Below are positions 18,018-25,977 of a DNA stretch of 64,000 bases, piece by piece. Numbering within the stretch: the stretch's first letter is position 1; every line of letters starts with the position of its first letter. This DNA comes from Microbulbifer rhizosphaerae (GTDB lineage: Bacteria > Pseudomonadota > Gammaproteobacteria > Pseudomonadales > Cellvibrionaceae), in NCBI RefSeq assembly GCF_014191725.1, contig NZ_JACHWZ010000022.1, forward strand, positions 1-64,000, written 5' to 3'. A program made the position numbers and the translations under genes. The notes under the pieces were generated by a model. It saw only the letters and a list, made by a program, of their open reading frames with translations. It had not been told where the DNA came from and did no database searches.

Positions 18018-20305
18018 CTCATCTCGCCACGCTTCTTGCGCACATTGCCGATCACCGACTGCAGCGCCCGCTCGAACAGCATACCGTCGTCCAGGGACAT
18101 CAACTGGGCGGTGCGCAGGGCATGGGCCAGTTCAAGGCGCGAGAACTCCGCCACCTTGGCGCCGTTGCGGTTGACGAAAATAAACTGGTCGATGTCCTTG
18201 ATCACCGCGGCCAGGCGGCAGCGGAACTGCTCATCGTCGGAGCGCTTGAGTTCGAACCAGCTGCCTTGGGCCAAGCGGAAAGTCTGCTGCCAGTGAGGGT
18301 CGCTTTCCGGGAGTGCCGCCAGGCTTTCGCCCTCCGGCTCCATCGGGGCAACTTCCGCCTCGGCCACCACCTGCTCCAGCTCCTCCATCTGCGGCACAGC
18401 CACTTCCGGTGCCAACTCTGACTCCGGCTCGGCCGCCGCGACCTGTTCCACTTCGCGCTCTTCCGCCAGGTCCTGTTCCGCCTGTTCCCTGGCCTGCCGC
18501 TCGCGCTCCTCGCTGACCCGCTGGGCCAGGGCAAAGCGCTCCCGGTAAACCTCTTTCAGCTCGGCGAACAGGCGCCGGGCCTCGAAGGGGTTCAGGGATA
18601 CCGCCTCGACGCCCTCCCGCAGGCGCTCCTGCAGCGCCGGCAGCAGGCCGAGCAGTTGCTGGCGGCTGTCCGGCATCGGGGCCTGCACACTCCACACCAG
18701 GTCACGGGCGGTGCGCACATCGCGGCTCCAGGCCTCGCTTTCGGTGCCCTCTTTCACACAGGTGAGAAACAGCATGTTGTTCCACACCTTTTGCAGCCAC
18801 TCCTGCACCACCGGCGGCAGCTCCCGCTCGGCGACCAGGGCGTCCATCACCGCGGCTACGCGGGCGCGCGCGGCCTGGGTCTTGGCGCGACCATCGGCCT
18901 CGTCGACGATGCGGCGCTCGAGCATCTCCGCGCGCTTGCGCTCGCGCTGGATAAACTGGCGGAAGGATTCCAGCAGCAGGGAGAAGATGTTCACGTCGCG
19001 GTCGAACTCCTCGAGTACCCGGTCGACGACCTTGCTGACCTCCCGGTACAGGGGATCGGTCTCGAAGTGCTCCCCCGGCTGCCAGCCGGTGGCGGCATCG
19101 GCGAGCTCGTTGAGCAGTTTGCGCGCCGGGTGGCCGCCCTTGCTGAAGAAAGACTTGTCGGCGATCGCCACCTTAAGCAGCGGCAACTGCAGGCGCCCCA
19201 ACTGGTTCTTGAGCGGCTCCGCCAGGTTGCGGTCGTCCAGGATGAAGGAAAACAGCATTTCCACCAGCTTGATGATGTCGCTGTCCACCTTGGCGAGGGA
19301 TGCAGACTGGTTGGCCTGCACCAGTCGCTGCTGCAACAGCTCGGCCACGTTGAGTAACTGTATCTCCCCGCCGCTCTGGTAGGGCGCGGCGCTCTGCAAC
19401 TCTCCCAGATGGCCCAGAAGGTCACCGGAGGGCATGGGGGCGAGTCCCGCACTGGCTGGCACCAGTCCCGGTGCGAAATTGCCGGAAATCATACCGCCGG
19501 ACATACCCGTGCCACCGCCGCCGGTACCCTGGGTGCCGGGGCCCTGGGCGGGCGCCGACGACCCGCCCGCGGGCGTTGTTGGCGTGGGGCGCGACGACCG
19601 CTGCCGGACCAGGCGCCGCTGTTCGCGCAGGTTTGGGAGAATTCCCCGCTCCATCAGCAGTTGGTTGCAGCGGTCGTAGAAGTCTCTCAGCTGCAGCATC
19701 ACCACCTGCTCGAATTTCTTCAGCAGGGTCAGGCGGGCGCGGATATGCAGATCCAGGGGCCGCACGGCCTCGACGAAAGCGTCACAGATGCCGTCGGGCC
19801 CCAGGGGGTTGTTCTTGTCGTAAATCTTGACTGCGTAGAGGGTATCCAGCCGCAGGGACAGCTCGGTGATGGGCTCGGCGAAGTCGCGCTTGGCGTTGGC
19901 CACCATGGTATCCGCGGCCACCAGCTGTTCGAGGTCGTCGTTGTGCACCAGGGAGAGACTCTCCGAGGCAAAGGGGTCCGCCCCGCGCTCCTCCCGAACC
20001 TGGAAAGCCCGGTCAATATTGTCGGCAAAGCGCTCGGCGATCGCCCGCCGCTCCACCCGCAGCAGTCGCAGCGCCTGGAACAGGCCATCCTGTTCTTCCT
20101 GGCCGTGGGCACGCTCGGCCATGGAGAAGAGGGAATCGTCCACCTTGCCGAACAGCTGCTTGAACTGTTCCAGCAGCAAACTGCTCGCTTTCTCCCGCAG
20201 GGCTGCCACCGTCGAAGGCAGGGGGGTATTCTTGCGCGCGGAGAAACCCGTCCCGGCACTTTTCTCCGCCAGGGACACCACCTTGTTCGAGTCTTTCATA
20301 TCCAT
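18014..20305 (-). CDS. DUF1631 family protein
   Basis: A 763-residue cytoplasmic protein. Mostly helical N-terminal half, a Gly/Ser/Pro-rich linker at about 235-290 (with GTQGTGGGGTGMSGG), a central helical block around 320-600, a Glu-rich low-complexity stretch near 620-690, and a C-terminal beta-rich block (WFELKRSDDEQFRCRLAAVI then FIFVNRNGAKV). That end looks PilZ-like in outline, which would imply cyclic-di-GMP binding, but I do not see a clear RxxxR. Function unproven. The TAG stop overlaps the tip of the MITE, so the original C-terminus may have been longer. Divergent from nadC with a 257-base gap holding no recognised feature beyond promoters. Confidence 0.87.
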   Translation of the reverse strand: MDMKDSNKVVSLAEKSAGTGFSARKNTPLPSTVAALREKASSLLLEQFKQLFGKVDDSLFSMAERAHGQEEQDGLFQALRLLRVERRAIAERFADNIDRAFQVREERGADPFASESLSLVHNDDLEQLVAADTMVANAKRDFAEPITELSLRLDTLYAVKIYDKNNPLGPDGICDAFVEAVRPLDLHIRARLTLLKKFEQVVMLQLRDFYDRCNQLLMERGILPNLREQRRLVRQRSSRPTPTTPAGGSSAPAQGPGTQGTGGGGTGMSGGMISGNFAPGLVPASAGLAPMPSGDLLGHLGELQSAAPYQSGGEIQLLNVAELLQQRLVQANQSASLAKVDSDIIKLVEMLFSFILDDRNLAEPLKNQLGRLQLPLLKVAIADKSFFSKGGHPARKLLNELADAATGWQPGEHFETDPLYREVSKVVDRVLEEFDRDVNIFSLLLESFRQFIQRERKRAEMLERRIVDEADGRAKTQAARARVAAVMDALVAERELPPVVQEWLQKVWNNMLFLTCVKEGTESEAWSRDVRTARDLVWSVQAPMPDSRQQLLGLLPALQERLREGVEAVSLNPFEARRLFAELKEVYRERFALAQRVSEERERQAREQAEQDLAEEREVEQVAAAEPESELAPEVAVPQMEELEQVVAEAEVAPMEPEGESLAALPESDPHWQQTFRLAQGSWFELKRSDDEQFRCRLAAVIKDIDQFIFVNRNGAKVAEFSRLELAHALRTAQLMSLDDGMLFERALQSVIGNVRKKRGEMS

Positions 20306-20562
20306 TAGGACCTCTGCGCACCCGCCGGGCGCACTGCGCTATTGATAGTGAATGCGGTTGGCGCCCGGTAACCTTCTGTTCTTTTTGTTTGTGTGGCACC
20401 GCCCGGCTGAAAGTCCGCAACCGGGCATTATTCTACCGCCCACCATAGGCCCCTTAAAAAGGGAGCAATGACAATTTGAGACGCTAGTCACAGCCGATTG
20501 CGAATAAACCAGGAGGGGCCGCTTCTGTTAATATTGCGCCCCCGAATTTCCGAGGTCCGGCC

Positions 20563-21417
20563 ATGCACCCGCAAGACACCGACATCCCCAACCTGGTCGC
20601 CGACATGCAGCACTCGGTGCGCGCGGCACTGGCGGAGGACGTGGGCTCCGGCGATATCACCGCCCAGTTGATCCCCGCCGACCAGCGGGCCCGCGCGCGG
20701 GTGATCACCCGCGAAGACTGCACCCTGTGCGGGCGCGCCTGGGCCGAGGAGGTCTTTCGCCAACTGGACCCGGAACTGCGCCTCGAGTGGCATTTCGAGG
20801 ACGGCGACAAGGTCCCGGCGGAGTCGGTGATCTTCGAACTGGAGGGCAGCGCCCGCAGCATTCTCACCGGCGAACGCACCGCGCTGAACTTCCTGCAGAC
20901 ACTCTCCGGCACCGCCACCACGGCGAGTCAATACGCCACGCGCGCGGCGGATACGCAAATCAGGATACTGGATACGCGCAAGACCATCCCCGGCCTGCGC
21001 AGCGCACAGAAATACGCCGTGCTTTGCGGTGGCTGCCACAATCACCGCATCGGCCTCTACGACGCCTTCCTGATCAAGGAGAACCATATCGCCGCCGCCG
21101 GGGGCATCGACAAGGCGGTGGCCCAGGCACGCGCCATCAAGCCGGAAGCCCTGGTGGAAGTGGAGGTGGAAAATCTCGAAGAATTGAAACAGGCCCTGGC
21201 GAGCGGCGCCGATGTGATTATGCTCGACGAATTCACCGACGCGGATACCCAGGCCGCCCTCTCCCTGGCCAGGGGAAAAGCCAAGATCGAGATCTCCGGC
21301 AGCGTGGACAGCGAACGGTTGCGGCAGTTGGCTCAACTGGATGTGGACTACATCTCCTCCGGCAGTCTGACCAAGCACCTGCGCGCAATCGACCTCTCCC
21401 TGCGCATCGACCTGTGA
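20563..21417 (+). CDS. nadC: nicotinate-nucleotide pyrophosphorylase (carboxylating)
   Basis: A 284-residue enzyme converting quinolinate and PRPP to nicotinate mononucleotide in de novo NAD synthesis. Family marks are the early [33 protein letters not shown], the [17 protein letters not shown] active-site loop, [15 protein letters not shown], and the C-terminal [10 protein letters not shown] and [11 protein letters not shown] phosphate-binding segments. Full length. The ATG at 20563 has GAGG 7 bases upstream. Single gene, followed by a small Cys-rich gene. Confidence 0.97.
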   Translation: MHPQDTDIPNLVADMQHSVRAALAEDVGSGDITAQLIPADQRARARVITREDCTLCGRAWAEEVFRQLDPELRLEWHFEDGDKVPAESVIFELEGSARSILTGERTALNFLQTLSGTATTASQYATRAADTQIRILDTRKTIPGLRSAQKYAVLCGGCHNHRIGLYDAFLIKENHIAAAGGIDKAVAQARAIKPEALVEVEVENLEELKQALASGADVIMLDEFTDADTQAALSLARGKAKIEISGSVDSERLRQLAQLDVDYISSGSLTKHLRAIDLSLRIDL

Positions 21418-21475
21418 GTCAGCGGGCAGCGGCTATTCTACTGGTAACCGCTTACCAAAAGAGGAGAGCGACGCC

Positions 21476-21709
21476 ATGAAACAGTGCGAGACCTGTGGCA
21501 ACCAGTACGACAAGCCCATGGAAATCACCCTGCACAATCAGAGCCACACATTCGACAGCTTCGAGTGTGCCATCCAGGCCCTGGCGCCCACTTGCGCGCA
21601 CTGCAACTGCCGGATTCTCGGTCACGGTACCGAGGTGGGCGATGAGTTCTACTGCTGCGCCCACTGCGCCTCTGCAGCGGGGCACGACGAATTAGTCGAC
21701 CGCGCCTAG
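21476..21709 (+). CDS. small Cys-rich zinc-binding protein, metallothionein-like
   Basis: A 77-residue cytoplasmic protein with ten Cys and several His residues. Two parts are seen: an N-terminal CETCGNQYDK zinc-ribbon-like knuckle with FDSFECAIQ, and a C-terminal CAHCNCRILGHGTEV then YCCAHCAS block. The CxHCxCR and YCCxHCA pattern resembles bacterial metallothioneins of the SmtA type and uncharacterised proteins annotated as such. Metal binding is likely, and storage or sensing is inference. GAGGAGAGCG precedes the ATG. A hairpin repeat follows 13 bases after the stop. Confidence 0.85.
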   Translation: MKQCETCGNQYDKPMEITLHNQSHTFDSFECAIQALAPTCAHCNCRILGHGTEVGDEFYCCAHCASAAGHDELVDRA

Positions 21710-21721
21710 CGGCCTCGCCTG

Positions 21722-21842
21722 ACAGATTTTTGCTCCTGCAAAATCTGTATTTCCGTTGGGCGGCACTCCGTTGGGCGGCACTCCGTTGGGCGGCACTCCG
21801 TTGGGCGGCACTCCGTTGGGCGGCATTCTGCCATCCATGGCG
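21722..21842. repeat. composite repeat: hairpin plus five 15-bp tandem units
   Basis: ACAGATTTT and AAAATCTGT (21722-21748) form a hairpin. It is followed by five tandem copies of CCGTTGGGCGGCACT (21753-21827, last copy ending ATT) and CTGCCATCCATGGCG. The same order recurs at 30850-30971 with three copies. On the minus strand the units read PPNGV/M in frame. The repeat lies in a gene-poor gap and may also terminate the upstream gene. Confidence 0.85.
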
Positions 21843-21848
21843 GTCACA

Positions 21849-21892
21849 GCAGGCTCCTACAAAGTGCCCTGTAGGAGCCTGCTTGCAGGCGA
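21849..21892. repeat. REP-like inverted pair TGTAGGAGCCTGC
   Basis: GCAGGCTCCTACA (21849-21861) and TGTAGGAGCCTGC are inverted across a short loop, followed by TTGCAGGCGA. It is similar to 17666-17735 and to Pseudomonas REP sequences. Confidence 0.75.
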
Positions 21893-21984
21893 AAGGGATA
21901 GTGCAAGTGCGCAAAGTGAATGGTGGGTGCGTCTCGGCGAATCGGTCCGTCAATGGCAAATGGTGCGCGCGGCGCACCCTACGA

Positions 21985-22040
21985 ACTCGGGACTCGGGAC
22001 TCGGGACTCGGGACTCGGGACTCGGGACTCGGGACTCGGC
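21985..22040. repeat. 7-bp tandem repeat ACTCGGG, eight copies
   Basis: Seven perfect copies of ACTCGGG plus a final ACTCGGC in a row. It is intergenic. The rest of the gap (21893-22110) shows only a half GCGCACCCTACGA repeat and no gene. A 7-bp unit can gain or lose copies by slippage, but no start codon or promoter depends on it that I can see. Confidence 0.95.
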
Positions 22041-22110
22041 AAGAATAACCAATCTCTGATGCGAAGCCACCCGGCTGTTGGGCCGCCACCACGTCAATTT
22101 AAAATGGGGA

Positions 22111-22812
22111 CTAGTGGCGGTGATGGTGATGCTCAACACCTGTTTCAGTCGGAGCACTGTGGTGCCCAAGCCCACCCCAGATCGTCCAGAGGCCGAACAG
22201 CAGGATCAATCCGGCAAACAGCAACCGCACCGCCGGGCGCTGCACAAAGCCGCGCACCCGCGCCGCTGCGGCGCCGGTTGCCAGCATCGCCGGCACCGTG
22301 CCCAGGCCGAAGGCCAGCATCGCCAGCGCCGCGCGCAGGCTGCCGCCCTGGGCCAGGGCGAAGGTGAGCGCGCTGTATACCAGCCCGCAGGGCAACCACC
22401 CCCAGAGCGAACCCAAGGCCATCGCGCTGCTCGCACTGCGCACTGGCAGCAGCTTCGCGGACAGCGGCTGCAGGTAGCGCCACAGATAGGCCCCACCCCG
22501 CTCCAGCCATACGAGGCCGCGCCAGATTCCGGCGATATACAGCGCCATCGCGATCAACATCAAACCAGCCACCAGGCGCAGGGGCCCCAGCGCTGGCAGG
22601 ATCGCGGCGCCCACGGCGCCGACCAGCGCCCCCATCAGCGCATAGCTGCCCAGGCGCCCGGCGGAATAGCCGATCAACTGACCCCAGGCCGGCCTCTGCC
22701 CCGGCACCGCCACGCCCAGCGCGCCGGCAATTCCGCCACACATGCCGATACAGTGGCTGCTGCCGAGAAAACCGATCGCCAGCGCCGCGGCGAGAAACCC
22801 CCAGCCTTCCAC
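22111..22812 (-). CDS. TauE/SafE-type membrane protein of the cbb3 locus
   Basis: A 233-residue inner-membrane protein with about six hydrophobic segments. The first helix carries SSHCIGMCGG and a later one GWLPCGLVYSAL, the Cys pattern of a SafE-like group often found beside ccoS and thought to act in copper delivery or thiol chemistry for cbb3 oxidase. The C-terminus is His-rich (GVEHHHHRH), which supports metal binding. It starts with GTG overlapping the ccoS stop (TAGTG). Last gene of the ccoGHIS operon. The copper role is inference from context. Confidence 0.82.
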   Translation of the reverse strand: MEGWGFLAAALAIGFLGSSHCIGMCGGIAGALGVAVPGQRPAWGQLIGYSAGRLGSYALMGALVGAVGAAILPALGPLRLVAGLMLIAMALYIAGIWRGLVWLERGGAYLWRYLQPLSAKLLPVRSASSAMALGSLWGWLPCGLVYSALTFALAQGGSLRAALAMLAFGLGTVPAMLATGAAAARVRGFVQRPAVRLLFAGLILLFGLWTIWGGLGHHSAPTETGVEHHHHRH

Positions 22813-22979
22813 TACTCCTCCACGCGCTCGTCGTCGGGCGGGTCGTCGTCGAAGAGAATGCGCCGGCCCTCAGTCTCCAGGTCGTCGTACTGACCGCTGT
22901 TGACCGCCCAGAAAAACAGCTTGACCGCAGTGCCGATAAAAATAATGGCGATGGGAATCAGGATATACAGGCTGTCCAT
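22812..22979 (-). CDS. ccoS: cbb3 oxidase maturation protein CcoS
   Basis: A 55-residue single-span membrane protein. It begins MDSLYILIPIAIIFIGTA and continues into the conserved LFFWAVNSGQYDDLETEGRR segment and an acidic tail (FDDDPPDDE). CcoS is needed for cofactor insertion into CcoN in species studied. The ATG at 22979 sits 12 bases after the ccoI stop, and its own TAG overlaps the GTG of the next gene, so the genes are tightly coupled. Confidence 0.93.
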   Translation of the reverse strand: MDSLYILIPIAIIFIGTAVKLFFWAVNSGQYDDLETEGRRILFDDDPPDDERVEE

Positions 22980-22991
22980 TTTCAACTACCG

Positions 22992-25454
22992 CTAATGAAA
23001 CTCCCCTCCCCCGCTTGCGGGGGAGGGGTTGGGGTAGGGGGTATCCGCGGGCTGCCCCTCGCCCCGGGAAAGACGCATCGCATTGAGCACCACCACCAGG
23101 GAGCTGACGGACATACCGATGGCCGCCGCCCAGGGGGGCACCAGGCCGCACACCGCCAGCGGCAGTGCCAGCGCATTGTAACCCAGCGCCCAGGCCAGGT
23201 TCTGGCGCACGATGCGCCGGCATTTCAGTGCCAGTACCACAGCCCGGGGCAGCACGGCGAGGTCGCCCCGCAACAGAATCGCATCGGCCCTGGATTGGGC
23301 CAGGTCCGCGGCGGACATCATCGACACGGACACGTCGGCACCGGACAGCACTGGTACATCGTTGAGGCCGTCGCCCACCATCAATACCCGCTCGCCACGC
23401 TGCTGCAACTCGCGCAGCCGCGCCAGCTTGGCCTCAGGGGAGGCGCCGGAGCGATATTCATCAATGCCGGCCCGCGCCGCCAGGCGCGCCACTTCCGCGG
23501 ATTGGTCGCCGCTGAGCAGTTCCACCGCCAGCCCCGCCCCCGCCAACTGAACCACCGCCGCTTTCGCCGTGGGGCGCAGGCGATCGCCCAGGGCTATCCA
23601 GGCAATGGCCTCGCCCTCACCAGACAGCAACAGCCACTGCCCTTCGCCCGCGGGCGCCTGCAGGGGCTGTGACAGGGCGAAGTCCGCGCGCCCCAGCCGG
23701 TAACGGACATCCTCGATTACGCCCTCCAACCCTCGGCCGGTGTGCACGCGCAACCCGGTTGCGGAGAGCTTGCCGGTCCAGGCGCGAAAGGCCCGCGCCA
23801 GCGGATGGTTGCTCTCCGATTCCAGTGCCGCCGCACAATCCTTCACCCGCTGCGGAGTCCAGCCCTCGCGCAGGATTTCGATACGCAGGATGCGCGGCTC
23901 GCCCCGGGTCAGGGTGCCGGTCTTGTCGAACACAACCCGAGTGAGCCGGGGCAGTGTTTCCAGCACGTGGCCGCCGGCCACCAGCAGCCCCAACTGCTGC
24001 AGGCGCAGGGTGGCCGCCGCCAGCGCCGCCGGGGTGGCCAGGGACAGGGCGCAGGGACAGGTCACCACCAGCACCGACAGCGCAACCCAGAAGGCCCGAT
24101 CGGGCTCCACCTGCCACCAAAAGGAGAAGGCGCCCAGCGCCGCCAGCAGCACCAGGCCAACGAACACCCCGGCGACACGGTCCGCCAACGCCACCTGTAG
24201 GGGCTTTTCCAGCTGCGCCCGCTCCACCAGTTTTTCGATCGCGGACAGGCGGGTGGACTCGCCGGCGGCCAGCACTTTTATCCTGAGCGGGGAATCGCCG
24301 TTGACGCTGCCGGCAAAAACCCGATCGCCGGCGGTCTTTTGCTGCAGTGCCGACTCGCCGCTGAGCAGGGACTCGTCCACCCCGCTCTCTCCTTCGCAGA
24401 CCTCGCCGTCCGCGGGAATGGTATCCCCAGGGCGCAACAGCAGGCGATCTCCCGGTGCCAGCGCCGCAACCGGTACCGACTCCTCGCCGGAGCCGGTGAG
24501 ACGGGTCGCGGTCAGCGGCAGCAACTGTGCCAGCCCGCCCCGGGCGAGCCCCGCGCGGTGACGCGCGCGCATTTCCACGGTGCGCCCCAGCAGCAGGAAG
24601 AAAGTGAACATAGAGATGGATTCGAAGTACACGTCGCCGGTATTGAATACCGTGGCGTAGAAGCTCGCCGCGTAGGCCAGCCCGATGGCCAGGGATACCG
24701 GCATATCCATGCTCAACTGGCCGCCGCGCAGGCTGCGCAGGGCGGCGGAGAAAAAAGGCCGCGCGGCGTAGAGCACCACCGGGGTGGCCACCAGCAGCGA
24801 CACCCAGCGCAGGTAGTGCTCCAGTTGCGGATCGATGCCGGAACTCGCGCCGAAGTAGAGGGCGATGGCGAACATCATCACCTGCATGGTGCCCAGCCCG
24901 GCCACGCCCAGGCGGCGCAGGGCGCTGCGCTGTTCGTCCCGGATCAGCCGCTCACTTTCAGCGGCGGTGGCCGGCGCCGGGCGGTAACCGATGTGCGCCA
25001 GTTCGGCAAACAGCTGGCGCGGCTGTATGGCCTGGGGATCAAAACAGATTTGTGCGCGCTGGCTGCTCGCATTGACCGATACTTTTTCCACTCCAGGCAG
25101 GCGGCCCAGGTGCTTTTCGATCAGCCACACACAGGCGGCACAGCTGATACCGCCCACCAGCAGACCGGCAATTTTCAGGCCGCCTTCGTGTTCGCGCACA
25201 AACTGTTTTTGAACTTCCGGCAGGTCGTAGGCAGCCCAGTTGGCAGCATTGGAAGCCGACGCTGCCGGTTCCGGGCGCTCGCTGCAGGTATCGCGATAGC
25301 GATAGAAGTTGTCCAGGCCCCCGGCCACAATGGCGCCGGCCACTGCCTCGCAGCCAGGGCAGCACATGGGTCGTTCAGTTCCGTTGATCAATACCGAATG
25401 GCGGCTGCCGGCGGGGACCGGCAGGCCGCAGTGAAAACAGCTGGTCTTGCTCAT
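22992..25454 (-). CDS. ccoI: copper-translocating P-type ATPase CcoI
   Basis: An 820-residue P1B-type ATPase that exports Cu from the cytoplasm for assembly of the CcoN CuB centre. In order: an N-terminal Cys cluster (CFHCG, CCPGC), one heavy-metal domain with GGISCAACVWLIE near 105, the actuator segment SGVDESLLSGES, the membrane CPC motif (VVTCPCALSLATP), the phosphorylation site DKTGT, and the GDGLNDVPVL hinge. The ATG at 25454 overlaps the ccoH stop (ATGA). The last 15 or so residues (DTPYPNPSPASGGGE) are encoded by a CTCTCCC-type repeat, so the extreme C-terminus is probably repeat-derived. Confidence 0.96.
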   Translation of the reverse strand: MSKTSCFHCGLPVPAGSRHSVLINGTERPMCCPGCEAVAGAIVAGGLDNFYRYRDTCSERPEPAASASNAANWAAYDLPEVQKQFVREHEGGLKIAGLLVGGISCAACVWLIEKHLGRLPGVEKVSVNASSQRAQICFDPQAIQPRQLFAELAHIGYRPAPATAAESERLIRDEQRSALRRLGVAGLGTMQVMMFAIALYFGASSGIDPQLEHYLRWVSLLVATPVVLYAARPFFSAALRSLRGGQLSMDMPVSLAIGLAYAASFYATVFNTGDVYFESISMFTFFLLLGRTVEMRARHRAGLARGGLAQLLPLTATRLTGSGEESVPVAALAPGDRLLLRPGDTIPADGEVCEGESGVDESLLSGESALQQKTAGDRVFAGSVNGDSPLRIKVLAAGESTRLSAIEKLVERAQLEKPLQVALADRVAGVFVGLVLLAALGAFSFWWQVEPDRAFWVALSVLVVTCPCALSLATPAALAAATLRLQQLGLLVAGGHVLETLPRLTRVVFDKTGTLTRGEPRILRIEILREGWTPQRVKDCAAALESESNHPLARAFRAWTGKLSATGLRVHTGRGLEGVIEDVRYRLGRADFALSQPLQAPAGEGQWLLLSGEGEAIAWIALGDRLRPTAKAAVVQLAGAGLAVELLSGDQSAEVARLAARAGIDEYRSGASPEAKLARLRELQQRGERVLMVGDGLNDVPVLSGADVSVSMMSAADLAQSRADAILLRGDLAVLPRAVVLALKCRRIVRQNLAWALGYNALALPLAVCGLVPPWAAAIGMSVSSLVVVLNAMRLSRGEGQPADTPYPNPSPASGGGEFH
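23001..23042. repeat. CTCTCCC-type repeat inside the ccoI 3' end
   Basis: CTCCCCTCCCCCGCTTGCGG is followed by its inverted partner GGGGGAGGGGTTGGGG. Same family as 50454-50496, 7663-7698 and the end of 2579-2689. It lies inside the last codons of ccoI. Confidence 0.8.
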
Positions 25455-25975
25455 TGCATCCTGGGGCTGAGGGGCGCGGCATCTCCCAGGTCGAAATCGA
25501 TTTCGCCCTTGAGGCGCCATTCCGCCTTCAGATGTCGATCCGGGTGCAGTTCCGGCATCAGGCGCAGGTACCAGCGGTGCTGCAGAGGCTGGTCGATGGA
25601 CCCGGCGTAGCGCCCGCCGGTCTCGCGGGTGAGCAGGATATGCCGGTCCTGGTCCGCCTCCACCGGGTGGCTCAGGGTCAGCAGCAGCCGCTGCGGGTAT
25701 TCGAGATCGCCGTTCAGCTCCAAAACCACTTTGCCGGCGCCGCTTTGGAACTGCACCATCCCCGCCAACCCCAGCTCCCGGGCGCGCTCGTCCTGGCGGG
25801 CGCTGTAGTGATACATGCGGCTGTCTTTGTAATAGGTGTCGCTCACGGTGTCGTCGGCATAGCGCACCGAAATCGCCACCATGGTCGTGGAGACCACGAC
25901 TACCAGGATAATCGGCGACAGCACCAGCCAGAGCCAGGGCTCGCGGTACCAGGGTTTCGAATTGTGTTCGTTCAT
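25451..25975 (-). CDS. ccoH: CcoH/FixH-family cbb3 assembly protein
   Basis: A 174-residue protein with one N-terminal membrane helix (WLWLVLSPIILVVVVSTTMVAI) and a periplasmic beta-rich domain. The DTVSDTYYKD segment after the helix is typical of FixH. FixH/CcoH is needed for stable cbb3 oxidase assembly and is thought to work with the CcoI copper pump. It lies between ccoG (2-base gap) and ccoI (4-base overlap). Confidence 0.93.
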   Translation of the reverse strand: MNEHNSKPWYREPWLWLVLSPIILVVVVSTTMVAISVRYADDTVSDTYYKDSRMYHYSARQDERARELGLAGMVQFQSGAGKVVLELNGDLEYPQRLLLTLSHPVEADQDRHILLTRETGGRYAGSIDQPLQHRWYLRLMPELHPDRHLKAEWRLKGEIDFDLGDAAPLSPRMQ

Positions 25976-25977
25976 AA

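Noticed and set aside
21753..21827. CRISPR array
   Set aside because: The 15-bp units are directly adjacent with no spacers, so it is a tandem repeat.
17666..22040. A REP-associated transposase (RAYT) locus
   Set aside because: REP-like pairs are present, but no tyrosine transposase gene is in the window.
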